The position numbers were made by a program, and so were the translations under genes. Shown here in pieces: positions 26,818 through 36,802 of a DNA stretch of 64,000 bases (positions within the stretch are counted from its first letter, which is position 1; every line of letters starts with the position of its first letter). Source of the DNA: Mucilaginibacter phyllosphaerae (lineage in GTDB: Bacteria > Bacteroidota > Bacteroidia > Sphingobacteriales > Sphingobacteriaceae); the NCBI RefSeq assembly GCF_004378255.1, contig NZ_SNQG01000004.1, positions 310,001 through 374,000 of the forward strand, given 5' to 3'. A model generated the notes under the pieces. It was given only the letters and a program-made list of their open reading frames with translations, ran no database searches and was not told the origin of the DNA.

Positions 26818-27141
26818 CTACGAAGCTTTAGAAAGTAAGTACATGTTTGCGTTTTGTTTTTCGGGCTGCATTTGCAGGGTTTTGCGCTCAATATCTATCT
26901 TAAGATACTTCTCTTTTAATTTATTTAGTATTTCAAAACTAAAGGCATCTGCCAGAGGCATATGATACAGCCCGACAGTTTTTGCATGAAGGGCAAGGCT
27001 GTCAGCCGGCACACGCAGGTTTTCGTGGTTAATATGTGTTAACCCGGTTACCTCGTCGGTATCAAAAATTACAAAAGTATCTATTTGCCTGCCTTTGTTA
27101 TCTGTATAGATAACAGAAGCGTTTTTATTGAAATATGTCAT
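26818..27141 (-). CDS. Small cytosolic protein of unknown function
   Basis: A 107-residue protein starting at ATG 27139-27141 (MTYFNKNASVIYTDNKGRQI); one more codon upstream is a GTG, so the ATG is preferred. The sequence suggests a compact alpha/beta fold with strands in IDTFVIFDTDEVTGLTHIN and a helix in FSFEILNKLKEKY. It has no signal peptide or membrane segment. The first part recalls short KOW/SH3-like strands found in small Sphingobacteriaceae proteins, but no domain is assigned. It appears to form a two-gene unit with the 42-residue frame after it. Confidence 0.65.
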   Translation of the reverse strand: MTYFNKNASVIYTDNKGRQIDTFVIFDTDEVTGLTHINHENLRVPADSLALHAKTVGLYHMPLADAFSFEILNKLKEKYLKIDIERKTLQMQPEKQNANMYLLSKAS

Positions 27142-27144
27142 CAC

Positions 27145-27508
27145 CGTTATCTATTCCATAAGCATGCCAAAATAGTTTGCATTAATAATAGCGCCTGCAC
27201 CGCCATGGTTTTGTAGCTTATTTTAGACGTTGGAATGTACATTTAGTACCCTTGCCGCTTTTAATTAGCCCGGCGGATGCAAAATAACGGCGATTTTAGT
27301 ATGATGATTGCTTGCCATGTATAGATTACTTATCAAACATTTATTATTAAATTTTTTAAATATTTGGAGTAACATAAATATGTTTATTTTTACGATTGGC
27401 ACTTTAATATTTAAACTGAGTTAAATGCCTGTTAAAGCTTACTAATTAATTGTTTACTCCCGTTGGCAGTAATGCTGATGTTTATTATTGACGATACTGT
27501 TCTTAAAG
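27145..27508. other. 364-base divergent intergenic region
   Basis: This AT-rich region separates the small minus-strand gene from the second sigma gene. It contains near-matches to the -7 box (for example AATATTTG at 27357-27365) but no exact promoter and no long inverted repeat that I could find. Confidence 0.5.
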
Positions 27509-28099
27509 ATGCAACAAGGCATAGATCCCTATTGTAAGGTAACTGACGAGGAATTAATAGTTCTGCTAAACAGGGGCGATTATATTGCGTTTAAAGAAGT
27601 GTACCAGCGGTATAATAGTTTGCTATTGATATATGCTTACAGAAAGCTGCAGGATAAAGAAGAAGCTAAAGACATTGTGCAGGATGTTTTTATAAACCTG
27701 TGGAGTAACCGCGATCAATTCACCTTAAAATCAACCCTGGCCGGATACCTTTATAAAGCTGTTTTAAATAAAGCGCTTAACATTATGCGGCATAAGGGCA
27801 TCAGTGATAAGTACGTTGCCGAGATACAGCACCTGATAACGGCCCAAACCGCTACTACCGATTACCTGATCAGAGAGAAAGATATTACCGCGCTTATAGA
27901 AAAAGAAATAGCGCTGCTGCCTTTGCGGATGCGCGAGGTATTTGAACTGCGAACAAAAGAACACCTCTCTAATAAAGATATTGCCGACCGGCTAAATATA
28001 TCTGAACATACGGTTGCCACCCACATAAAGAAAGCCCTGCGGGTACTTAAAATAAAATTTGGTGCACATGCCGTACTCCTTTATCTATTGATGCGATAG
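27509..28099 (+). CDS. ECF RNA polymerase sigma-70 factor (GH18 locus)
   Basis: A 196-residue ECF sigma factor from ATG 27509 (MQQGIDPYCKVTDEELIVLL). The frame can be read from a TTG at 27488, which is rejected. Region 2 is visible in DYIAFKEVYQRYNSLLLIYAYRKL and EEAKDIVQDVFINLWSNRDQF; region 4 in LPLRMREVFELRTKEHLSNK and IADRLNISEHTVATHIKKAL. It should activate the downstream FecR/SusC/SusD/GH18 locus, with the FecR gene 156 bases away. Confidence 0.95.
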   Translation: MQQGIDPYCKVTDEELIVLLNRGDYIAFKEVYQRYNSLLLIYAYRKLQDKEEAKDIVQDVFINLWSNRDQFTLKSTLAGYLYKAVLNKALNIMRHKGISDKYVAEIQHLITAQTATTDYLIREKDITALIEKEIALLPLRMREVFELRTKEHLSNKDIADRLNISEHTVATHIKKALRVLKIKFGAHAVLLYLLMR

Positions 28100-28255
28100 G
28101 TATGTTGTAAACCCGTTTCGCCTTTGTTAAATTAAAAATAACTTTTTATTAAAAAATTAACATCCGGATACCCGATAGGCTGTAGCAGTGTGTCTTGTAT
28201 GTAATTAGGGCATATAAACCTGTTCTGTTTGCCGTAAATATATCAGCTTTAATAA

Positions 28256-29443
28256 ATGAAAAATAAAAAGGCCATAGCGCTTCTGGAAAAATATAAGCAG
28301 GGTAACTGTACAGAAGCCGAAAAAAACCTTATTGAATACTGGGCCCATCATTTAAACGAAAGCGGTAACCATGGGCTATCTGAAGCCGACCTGGAAGATG
28401 CTTCTGTAACGATGTGGGCTAAAATAGATAACCAAAAACCGGCAAAGGTTAGGCAAATACGTTGGCCGGCGGTAGCCGCAGCAGTACTTTTATTTGCAGC
28501 GCTTGCTGTTTTGTTTAAAATATATGTTGTTAATACCGGCCTTAAAACCGGGGTGTCGTCTGCCGAGAACAGGTTGGCAAATACCATTAAAGTAGGCGGC
28601 AACAAAGCGGTGCTTACACTGGCCAATGGCAAAAAAGTTATACTTGATGATCTGGCTACTGCACATATTACTGATGAGGACGGTGTGCGCATTAGTAAAA
28701 CTGCCGAGGGGCAGCTTATTTATACAGTACTTGCCAATAAAAATAATACGGATGGTAAAGTGGCGTATAATACCATAACCACACCCAAAGGCGGGCAGTA
28801 CCAGGTTAACTTGCCCGATGGAAGTAAGGTTTGGCTTAATGCCGCAACCACTTTACGTTTCCCGCTTACTTTTCAACAAGGCAGCAGGCTTGTAGAATTA
28901 TCGGGCGAAGGATATTTTGAGGTTAAGCACTTATACCCGCTTAACGGGCAAAAAGTAAAATTTATGGTGAAAACCATGGGCCGCACCTCGCAAATGGTTG
29001 AGGTGCTGGGTACCCATTTCAATATTAACGCTTACACTAACGAGGATGCTGTTAAAACTACCCTGCTTGAAGGCAGTGTGCGTGTTGGTGCGCTTGCAGA
29101 CAACGCCATCTCCAAACAAAATACAATTTTAAAGCCCGGCGAACAATCTGTTTTAGCAAACACCCGGCTGGCGGTTGTAAAGGCAGATACAGAAGATGTT
29201 ATTGCCTGGAAAAACGGCTATTTCCGGTTTAACGACGAAAGCCTGGAAAGCATTATGCGAAAAGTTGAGCGTTGGTACAACGTAGATGTGCGCTACGATG
29301 ACGATGCCTTAAAAAAAATATCATTTGCCGGGGTTACAACACGCTTTGCCAATGTGGCCGAGTTGCTGAAAATGCTTGAATTAACAGGAGAAGTAAAATT
29401 CAGGATAGATGGAAACAGCATAGTTGTACTGGGCAAAAAATAA
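28256..29443 (+). CDS. FecR family anti-sigma factor (GH18 locus)
   Basis: A 395-residue FecR regulator with a cytoplasmic N-terminus, one membrane helix (WPAVAAAVLLFAALAVLFKI, about 70-90) and a periplasmic FecR domain (TPKGGQYQVNLPDGSKVWLN, TTLRFPLTFQQGSRLVELSG, VEVLGTHFNINAY). The C-terminal DUF4974-like region is SLESIMRKVERWYNVDVRY. It controls the sigma factor encoded just upstream and should receive the signal from the STN domain of the following SusC. Confidence 0.95.
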   Translation: MKNKKAIALLEKYKQGNCTEAEKNLIEYWAHHLNESGNHGLSEADLEDASVTMWAKIDNQKPAKVRQIRWPAVAAAVLLFAALAVLFKIYVVNTGLKTGVSSAENRLANTIKVGGNKAVLTLANGKKVILDDLATAHITDEDGVRISKTAEGQLIYTVLANKNNTDGKVAYNTITTPKGGQYQVNLPDGSKVWLNAATTLRFPLTFQQGSRLVELSGEGYFEVKHLYPLNGQKVKFMVKTMGRTSQMVEVLGTHFNINAYTNEDAVKTTLLEGSVRVGALADNAISKQNTILKPGEQSVLANTRLAVVKADTEDVIAWKNGYFRFNDESLESIMRKVERWYNVDVRYDDDALKKISFAGVTTRFANVAELLKMLELTGEVKFRIDGNSIVVLGKK

Positions 29444-29596
29444 CCAATTATACTAACCAAATATTAATAATTATGAGCAATTCACCTTGAGCACGCATCC
29501 GTTATGCCTTATATTTTAGCACTCTTAAAAGGTGTTAGTGCTTGATATTGAGCAATAAATAAACATTTACAATTAAATAAATTTAAACAAATTTAA

Positions 29597-32500
29597 ATGC
29601 ATACAATATTTACAAATATTTTTTATAATTCTGCCAACCGCATTTGGAAACCCCTAATAATTATGAAACTTATTGCTATTTTAACATTAGCTACCTTATT
29701 ACAGGTACAGGCCAGGAGTTTTGCACAGCAAATAACCTTTAGTCAAAAAAATGTTCCGTTAAAACAGGTGTTTAACGAAATAAATAAGCAAACAGGTTAT
29801 AACATACTCTGGGCTTCTAAAAGCATTACCAACAACCAGGTAGTTAGCGTGAATTTCAACAAGGCATCAATTACCGAGGCCTTATCACAATGTTTAAAGG
29901 GTTACCCGCTTACTTACACCATCACTAACAAAACCATCGTCATCCGCGAGTTTGAGGAACCGCAGGTAAAAACCGGGAACGAGGTAAAATATACCCGGAT
30001 CACAGGTATCGTAACCGATAATGCGGGCCTGCCGTTGCCCGGTGCCACGGTAAAGGTTAAGGGCGGTAACAAAACCGCTATATGTAACGAAAAAGGTGCT
30101 TACAATATTGACGCTGTAAGCGGCGATGTGCTGGTATTTACCTTTATTGGTTTTGTGCCTGCCGAAATAACGGTTGGTACCCAAACCGAGATCAGCATCT
30201 CTTTAAAAGAGATCAAAAACGAACTTGGGGGAGTAGTGATTACCGCTTTAGGTATCAAAAAGCAAACGCGTACTTTATCTTACAACGTACAGGAAGTAAA
30301 CAACACCGAACTAACTAAAGTTAAGGACCCGAATTTTGTAAACGCGCTTACGGGTAAAATTGCCGGCGCTACTATCAACAGCAGTTCGGCAGGGCCCGGT
30401 GCAAGCACAAGGGTGGTTTTGCGCGGTACAAAATCAATATCAGGCAATAACAATGCCTTATATGTGGTTGACGGTATCCCGCTGCAAGACTTAAGCTCGG
30501 CCCAGCCCGGTGATGTTTTCTCGGGTGCGGGGCAAACAGGCGACGGCATCTCTAACATCAACCCGGAAGATATTGAATCTATTTCGGTGCTTACCGGCCC
30601 GTCTGCAGCTGCTTTATATGGTAACAAGGGCGCAAATGGTGTTGTTGTTATTACCACTAAAAAAGGCTCGGCCAACGGGTTTAGTGCAACGGTATCAAAC
30701 AGCACCACTTTTTCGAGCCCGTTTGTGTTGCCAAAGTTTCAAAATACCTATGGGTCAGAAGAAGGAACTTTTGCCAGCTGGGGCGATAAATTAAAAACGC
30801 CGACCAATTATAACCCTAAAGATTTTTTCCAGACGGGTGTAAACAGCACAACGGCTTTCACCTTATCAACCGGTACCGATAAAAACCAAACTTATTTTTC
30901 GGCAGCGGTTGTAAATGCCAACGGAATTATCCACAACAACGATCTAACGCGTTATAATTTTAATGTGCGCAATACCAGTAAGTTTTTAAATGATAAACTT
31001 ACGCTTGATCTGAGCGCAATGTACACTAGCACGCAGGAGCAAAATATGCTTGCACAGGGGCAGTACTTTAACCCCTTGGTACCTATTTATTTGTTCCCCA
31101 GGGGCGATGATATCCGCAAATATCAGGCATTTGAGCGCTACAACCCCGAGCGTAATTTTAAAACACAGTACTGGCCCTTTGGCGACCAGGGCTTTCAGAT
31201 GCAAAACCCCTACTGGATAACCGAGCGCGACCTTTTCCAGAATAATAAGGACCGCTACATGTTAACCGCCGGCCTGCAGTATAATATCAACAGCTGGATG
31301 AATGTGAGTGCAAGAATAAAGTCCGACCGTTCTACAGCTTTAAACGAGCGTAAATATTACGCATCAACTTCAGGTTTGTTTGCAAGCGCTACGGGTGCAT
31401 ATCACCGGTACAACATCACTTCAAACCAAACCTATGCAGATGTTTTGTTAAACATTAACAAAACCCTGGGCGATTTTTCGGTCTCTGCCAACGTTGGTGC
31501 AAGTTTGCAGGATGATAAGTATAGTGATGCCTCTATAGCGGGCAATCTGGCTGCCGTGCCTAATTTATTTAGTTATAATAATATAGATTTTACACAGATC
31601 AAGCCGCTGCAAAATGGTTATCATAACCAGGTGCAGGCTATATTTGCTACAACGCAGGTAGGTTACAAAGGCCTGGTTTACCTGGACGCAACCATACGCC
31701 GTGACGAACCTTCTCAGCTTGCCGGAACATCTAAAACCGCTATATTTTACCCATCTGCAGGTTTATCAAGTGTGCTTACCGATGTATTTAAGGTAAAGTC
31801 GGACGTGCTGTCTTTCATGAAAGTAAGGGTATCTTACGGCGAGGTAGGTAACCCACCGCCATCACTTATATCAATTGCTACTTATCCACTGTTAGGGGTG
31901 GGCGGTTTACCTACTACGCTTGCTACAAAAGCGATCGATCTCCGTCCGGAACGCACCAAATCATACGAAGCGGGTTTAAACGTAATGCTGTGGAATGGCA
32001 AAGTGAAAATTGATGGTACCGTTTATAAGTCATCAACCTATAACCAGTTATTCAATCCTGCAGTTTCAGAAACCACAACCTTCGGGAGCATATTTGTGAA
32101 TGGCGGTAGGATAGATAATAAAGGTATCGAGGTATCGGTAGCCTTAAAGCAAGATCTGGGTGCTGTTAAATGGAACACAACCCTTGTTTATTCCCTTAAT
32201 CGCAATAAGGTAAATCAATTGCTGGAGCCAACTGCTATCGGGCAGTTAGGTGTTAACGTGTCGCAGGATACGTTAGACCTTGGCGGCACAACCAGTTACA
32301 AAATGCTGCTGACCAAAGGCGGGTCTATGGGCGATATTTATGTGAACACCTTAAAGGTTGATGAGCATGGCCTGATCTATGTTAACCCTACCAACTATAC
32401 GGTTTCTGCAGATCAAAGCAGGTATGTAAAGGCAGGCAACGCTAATCCTGATTATACCCTGGGCTGGCGCAACAGTTTTTCTTATAAAGGCATAGATGTT

Positions 32501-32944
32501 GGCTTTTTAGTTACAGCCCGTGTAGGCGGTGTAGGCGTATCTGTTACACAAGCTATTATGGATGGTTTCGGCGTGTCGCAAAACTCGGCTACAGCCAGGG
32601 ATAATGGCGGTGCCCTGGTTAACGGCTTTAAAATACCGGCGCAGGCTTATTACAGCGTTACAGGCGGCGGTTCATCAGGCATAGGTGCTATGTATGTGTA
32701 CAGTGCTACCAACGTAAGGCTTGGCGAAGCATCTATAGGGTATGATATCCCGCTTAATAAATACTATAAATGGATAAAGGGTTTTAATGTATCTGTAATA
32801 GGGCGCAACTTATTTATGTTTTACAACAAAGCCCCTTACGACCCGGAGAGCACTGCCAATACCGGTACCTACTACCAAGGCATAGATTATTTTATGCAGC
32901 CAAGCTTAAGAAGTATAGGTTTTTCTGCCCGTTTAAAGTTTTAA
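29597..32944 (+). CDS. SusC/RagA TonB-dependent transporter with STN domain (GH18 locus)
   Basis: A 1115-residue outer-membrane transporter. An internal ATG at 29663 (MKLIAILTLATLLQVQARSFAQ) gives a clean signal peptide and may be the true start; the first 22 residues would then be untranslated. An STN domain follows (about 45-115, ITFSQKNVPLKQVFNEINKQ), then a CarboxypepD_reg-like domain (GIVTDNAGLPLPGATVKVKG), the plug (GGVVITALGIKKQTRTLSYN) and the barrel, ending SIGFSARLKF. The STN domain fits signalling to the neighbouring FecR/sigma pair. SusD starts 18 bases after its stop. Confidence 0.96.
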   Translation: MHTIFTNIFYNSANRIWKPLIIMKLIAILTLATLLQVQARSFAQQITFSQKNVPLKQVFNEINKQTGYNILWASKSITNNQVVSVNFNKASITEALSQCLKGYPLTYTITNKTIVIREFEEPQVKTGNEVKYTRITGIVTDNAGLPLPGATVKVKGGNKTAICNEKGAYNIDAVSGDVLVFTFIGFVPAEITVGTQTEISISLKEIKNELGGVVITALGIKKQTRTLSYNVQEVNNTELTKVKDPNFVNALTGKIAGATINSSSAGPGASTRVVLRGTKSISGNNNALYVVDGIPLQDLSSAQPGDVFSGAGQTGDGISNINPEDIESISVLTGPSAAALYGNKGANGVVVITTKKGSANGFSATVSNSTTFSSPFVLPKFQNTYGSEEGTFASWGDKLKTPTNYNPKDFFQTGVNSTTAFTLSTGTDKNQTYFSAAVVNANGIIHNNDLTRYNFNVRNTSKFLNDKLTLDLSAMYTSTQEQNMLAQGQYFNPLVPIYLFPRGDDIRKYQAFERYNPERNFKTQYWPFGDQGFQMQNPYWITERDLFQNNKDRYMLTAGLQYNINSWMNVSARIKSDRSTALNERKYYASTSGLFASATGAYHRYNITSNQTYADVLLNINKTLGDFSVSANVGASLQDDKYSDASIAGNLAAVPNLFSYNNIDFTQIKPLQNGYHNQVQAIFATTQVGYKGLVYLDATIRRDEPSQLAGTSKTAIFYPSAGLSSVLTDVFKVKSDVLSFMKVRVSYGEVGNPPPSLISIATYPLLGVGGLPTTLATKAIDLRPERTKSYEAGLNVMLWNGKVKIDGTVYKSSTYNQLFNPAVSETTTFGSIFVNGGRIDNKGIEVSVALKQDLGAVKWNTTLVYSLNRNKVNQLLEPTAIGQLGVNVSQDTLDLGGTTSYKMLLTKGGSMGDIYVNTLKVDEHGLIYVNPTNYTVSADQSRYVKAGNANPDYTLGWRNSFSYKGIDVGFLVTARVGGVGVSVTQAIMDGFGVSQNSATARDNGGALVNGFKIPAQAYYSVTGGGSSGIGAMYVYSATNVRLGEASIGYDIPLNKYYKWIKGFNVSVIGRNLFMFYNKAPYDPESTANTGTYYQGIDYFMQPSLRSIGFSARLKF

Positions 32945-32962
32945 TACATAGCACCAATCATT

Positions 32963-34579
32963 ATGATAAAGATATTCAACGCTTTAACAAGCAAAACAAT
33001 GTACATAAGCTGTGCAGCGCTGCTAATGCTTAACAGCTCGTGTACTAAAAATTACGAGAAATTCAACACCGATCAGAACCAGGCTACCGAAGAAATGCTG
33101 CAGACGGATAACCTGTCTACCGGGTCATTCATCGTGCAGATGGAAAGGAATGTATTCCCCATATCACAGCAGCCTGCCTTTGGCGACGAGGTTTACCAGG
33201 TAATGCTAAACTTGGCCGGCGATGCCTATTCCGGCTATCTGGGTACGACAAACAATTTTCTGTCGGGTGCAAATAATACCACCTATTCGTTAGTGCCGGG
33301 CTGGTACGGACAGGCTTTCTCACGCGCTTATGTAGGTGTGATGCCGGCATGGCTGCGAATTGTAAATATTGCAAAAACGCAAACCCCCGAAGTTTATGCC
33401 ATTGCAACCATTATTAAGGTAGAGGCTTTGCACCGCACTACAGATATGTACGGCCCTTTACCTTATGTAAATTTTGGTAATGGTAACCCGGGTGCCCAGG
33501 GTAAATATGATAGCCAAAAGGATGTTTATTATAAGTTTTTTGATGAACTGAATGAAGCTATCCAGATCCTTACAGATTTTAATGCTAAGTTTCCTTCGGC
33601 TAAAACACTTGCTACTTATGATTACATCTATGGCGGCAATATCCCCAACTGGATCAAATTTGCTAATTCGCTTAAATTACGCCTGGCTGTAAGGTTATCT
33701 TACGTTGATGCGGGTAAAGCCAAAACAGAGGCCGAATCTGCCGTATCACAAAAATTTGGTGTGATGACCTCATCGGCAGATATCGCAGCCCTGCAGCATA
33801 CGTCCGCATTAACTTATAATCACCCGCTGTACATCATTTCAAACAATTTTGATGATACCCGTATGGGCGCGGTGATGGATTCTTATCTGAATGGTTATAA
33901 AGACCCGCGCGTGTCTAAATATTTTGTAGCGGCTAATGATGGCAAGTACCGCGGGATAAGAAGCGGTATCAATATCAATAACAAGGCTACTTACACCAGC
34001 GGTTCTTTTTCGCAGCTAAATATTCAGCCGGCTACCAATATTACGTGGTTTAACCCGGCCGAAGCGTATTTTTTACGTGCCGAAGGTGCCATACGCGGCT
34101 GGAATATGGGCGGCACGGCACAAAGCCTTTACGAGCAGGGGATCCGTACCTCGTTTGATCTGAACGGTGTGTCCGGCAATGCCGATGCCTACATAGCCGA
34201 TGATACCAATACCCCCGCCGCTTATACCGACCCAAGGAATGGCGCCAACAGCGCATCTGCAGGCAGCACGATCACGGTTAAATGGAGCGATGCCGGTTCA
34301 TTTGAAAACAAGCTGGAACGTATCATTACCCAAAAATGGCTGGCCATATATCCGGATGGGCAGGAAGCCTGGACGGAGTTTAGACGTACAAATTATCCTA
34401 AAATTTTCCCGGTTGTAGTTAATAACAGCCAGGGTACTATCAACACCGATGTACAGATCCGGCGCCTGCCGTTCCCGGCCAACGAGTATCAAAACAACAG
34501 GGCGGGTGTTAACCAGGGCATTGCATTACTTGGCGGCAGCGATAATGGCGGCACCAAATTATGGTGGGATAAAAAATAA
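32963..34579 (+). CDS. SusD-like outer-membrane lipoprotein, SusD_2 type (GH18 locus)
   Basis: A 538-residue lipoprotein with lipobox NSSC (C27). It lacks the classical N-terminal SusD layout and matches the second SusD-like family: NQATEEMLQTDN near the start, DMYGPLPYVNFGNG, WIKFANSLKLRLAVRLSYV, PAEAYFLRAEGAIRGWNMGG and KLERIITQKWLAIYPDGQEAWTEFRRT near the end. These are conserved in the RagB/SusD proteins of GH18-linked loci. It caps the preceding SusC and binds the incoming glycan. Confidence 0.95.
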   Translation: MIKIFNALTSKTMYISCAALLMLNSSCTKNYEKFNTDQNQATEEMLQTDNLSTGSFIVQMERNVFPISQQPAFGDEVYQVMLNLAGDAYSGYLGTTNNFLSGANNTTYSLVPGWYGQAFSRAYVGVMPAWLRIVNIAKTQTPEVYAIATIIKVEALHRTTDMYGPLPYVNFGNGNPGAQGKYDSQKDVYYKFFDELNEAIQILTDFNAKFPSAKTLATYDYIYGGNIPNWIKFANSLKLRLAVRLSYVDAGKAKTEAESAVSQKFGVMTSSADIAALQHTSALTYNHPLYIISNNFDDTRMGAVMDSYLNGYKDPRVSKYFVAANDGKYRGIRSGININNKATYTSGSFSQLNIQPATNITWFNPAEAYFLRAEGAIRGWNMGGTAQSLYEQGIRTSFDLNGVSGNADAYIADDTNTPAAYTDPRNGANSASAGSTITVKWSDAGSFENKLERIITQKWLAIYPDGQEAWTEFRRTNYPKIFPVVVNNSQGTINTDVQIRRLPFPANEYQNNRAGVNQGIALLGGSDNGGTKLWWDKK

Positions 34580-34587
34580 CTAACGAT

Positions 34588-35625
34588 ATGAAAAAGCATT
34601 TATATATGAAAAGTAAATTGATTTACGCCTTGTTGCTGATGATGGCAGCCATACAGGTAAGCTGTAAAAAGCAAAACATGCCCGAGGCTTTAACAATCGA
34701 GAAACCATACACCTATGATAACCAGTATTACGCCAACCTGCGTGCTTACAAAGCATCGCCGCACCAGGTTTTTTACGGCTGGTTTGCCGGTTATGGCAAC
34801 AAAGAGGGCGTAATAGCCGATTATAAACAATCTGCATCATGGGGCGAGCATTTTGCAGGCCTGCCGGATAGCATTGATTTTTGCAGCTTATGGGCTGGCA
34901 TACCGTCTTTAAGGAAAGATGATTCTGTTAGCAGTTATAACCCGATAGCTTATGCCGAAATGCGTAAGGCAATGGAGATACGCGGAATAAAAATGGTAGT
35001 GCCCGAAATTACCCGAATCCAGAAACCGCAGTTTAAAGGCAGGTACCCTTTAAATGATGATGGCATCCGTATGTATGCCGAGTACATGATCAAACAGGTT
35101 AAAGATAACGACCTGGATGGCCTCGACCTGGATTACGAACCCGAAGGCGACTGGCTGCAAAACGAGAACTTTACCAAGTTTGTTCAGATTTTGGGTAAAG
35201 AGTTTGGCCCCATGTCAAGCAATCCTAAAAAATATCTGATCATTGATTATTATAATCAAACACCGCTAAAGGAGGTAGAGCCTTACATTAACTTATTGGT
35301 AAACCAGGCGTATGGTGCCGGCAGTGCAAGTAGTTTACAAGGCATTTATAACCGCGTTACCTGGTGCCCTACCAATAAATTTATCGTAACCGAAACCTTT
35401 GGCGATTACTGGCAAGGCGGTGGCGTTAATTTCACAGAGGCAGACGGCAACACACTTTCGGCAAACGGTAAACGGATGACTTCATTAGAAGGCATGGCCC
35501 GCTGGAACCCAACCCAGGGACAAAAAGCCGGCTGGGGAGCATTCTATTTTGAAAGAGATTACAATAACGGCCCTTATCCTTTTGTGCGGGCAAGCATCCA
35601 GATAGCTAACCCCGCCATACGTTAA
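34588..35625 (+). CDS. GH18 family lipoprotein (endo-beta-N-acetylglucosaminidase-like)
   Basis: A 345-residue surface lipoprotein (lipobox QVSC, C26). An alternative ATG at 34606 would shorten the signal peptide by six residues. The GH18 catalytic signature DxxDxDxE is complete as D177-G-L-D180-L-D182-Y-E184, with E184 the acid. Family enzymes of this size and architecture cleave chitobiose in N-glycans (EndoF/BT3987-like), releasing oligosaccharide for SusC/D. It begins 9 bases after the SusD stop and precedes two DUF1735-type surface binding proteins, as in the high-mannose N-glycan locus of Bacteroides thetaiotaomicron. Glycan type is an inference. Confidence 0.9.
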   Translation: MKKHLYMKSKLIYALLLMMAAIQVSCKKQNMPEALTIEKPYTYDNQYYANLRAYKASPHQVFYGWFAGYGNKEGVIADYKQSASWGEHFAGLPDSIDFCSLWAGIPSLRKDDSVSSYNPIAYAEMRKAMEIRGIKMVVPEITRIQKPQFKGRYPLNDDGIRMYAEYMIKQVKDNDLDGLDLDYEPEGDWLQNENFTKFVQILGKEFGPMSSNPKKYLIIDYYNQTPLKEVEPYINLLVNQAYGAGSASSLQGIYNRVTWCPTNKFIVTETFGDYWQGGGVNFTEADGNTLSANGKRMTSLEGMARWNPTQGQKAGWGAFYFERDYNNGPYPFVRASIQIANPAIR

Positions 35626-35644
35626 CATTTCACTTAAACTTGAT

Positions 35645-36802
35645 ATGAAAAAATTAAATATAAAACTTAAGTTATCGCTTGCCGGCATATGCTGCATGGC
35701 CGCCATAATTGTTACGGGGTGTAAAAAATCCCTCGATTTTCATGATGTTATCCTGATAACCGGTACCGAAAGCGGTAAGCTGTTACCCTTTACGGTAGAA
35801 AGCGCGCCTGCTACCTATGCGGTTACCGCTACATCAACCGGCAAGGTAAACGGCGATGTAACTGTTAATTTTGCAGTAGATACCAGCCTGGTTGCCAGCT
35901 ACAACACCGAAGTATCCGGAAAATACTTTGCAGCTCCTGCAGGCAGTTATGAGTTATCCGGTAACACGGGTGTGATCAAATCGGGCACCAACGTGTCTGA
36001 TGCGGTAAATGTAAAGCTGCTGTCGGTTGATAAATTTGTATCGGGCCGCACCTACATCATCCCGGTAACCATAAAAAATGTAACGGGCTCAAACAGTGTG
36101 TTAGAGGCGTCGCGTACGGTATATCTTAAAATATCGCGTGTATTAGATTTTAACTCTATCGATATCTCTAACCCTAATTATTACGCTACGTACAAGTTTG
36201 CGCAGCCTTACACCAATATTAGCCAGTTTACCTACGAGATAAAATGCTATGTAAACCAGTTTCAGCCGCGTATAAACCGCTTGTGTAATTGGGGCCCTGC
36301 AAATGAGGCCTATCCAAACCTGCTGCGTTTTGGCGAGTTTGGCAGCGATCCGAACCAGCTGCAGTGGGTAGCACCGGGTGGCAGTGGCTTCTCAAGCACC
36401 AGGTTTGCTACCAAAACCTGGTACACCGTATCCTGCGTTTTTGATGGCTCAAAATACATGATGTATGTAAACGGTAAGCTGGATATGTCCTTTGACGGAA
36501 GCCCCCGCAGTTTTGAGCTGGGCGCACTGGAGTTAGGCATGTCATACGGTGGTTACCAGTTTAGCCAAAGTATTGATGCCCGCATCTCCGAGATCCGCCT
36601 GTGGAATAAGGCCTTGTCCAGAACCGAGATCGCTAACGGCTTATGTGGCGTTGATGCCAAATCAGACGGGCTGATCACCTATTATAAAATGAATGAGGGA
36701 TCCGGCAATGTGTTTTATGACCGTACCGGCAACGGCAGGGACATCACCTGGCCCAACCAAACCGTTTGGTTAATGGATGATAATAACAAATGCGTACAAT
36801 AA
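35645..36802 (+). CDS. DUF1735 + LamG-like surface lipoprotein
   Basis: A 385-residue lipoprotein (lipobox VTGC, C26). An N-terminal DUF1735-type beta-sandwich spans about 45-165 (NFAVDTSLVASYNTE, YIIPVTIKNVTGSN). A C-terminal concanavalin-like LamG domain spans about 175-385 (FTYEIKCYVNQFQ, WYTVSCVFDGSKYMMYVNGK, ISEIRLWNKALSRTEI, YYKMNEGSGNVFYDRTGNG). These surface glycan-binding proteins hold substrate for the GH18 enzyme and SusD. It starts 20 bases after the GH18 stop. Confidence 0.88.
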   Translation: MKKLNIKLKLSLAGICCMAAIIVTGCKKSLDFHDVILITGTESGKLLPFTVESAPATYAVTATSTGKVNGDVTVNFAVDTSLVASYNTEVSGKYFAAPAGSYELSGNTGVIKSGTNVSDAVNVKLLSVDKFVSGRTYIIPVTIKNVTGSNSVLEASRTVYLKISRVLDFNSIDISNPNYYATYKFAQPYTNISQFTYEIKCYVNQFQPRINRLCNWGPANEAYPNLLRFGEFGSDPNQLQWVAPGGSGFSSTRFATKTWYTVSCVFDGSKYMMYVNGKLDMSFDGSPRSFELGALELGMSYGGYQFSQSIDARISEIRLWNKALSRTEIANGLCGVDAKSDGLITYYKMNEGSGNVFYDRTGNGRDITWPNQTVWLMDDNNKCVQ

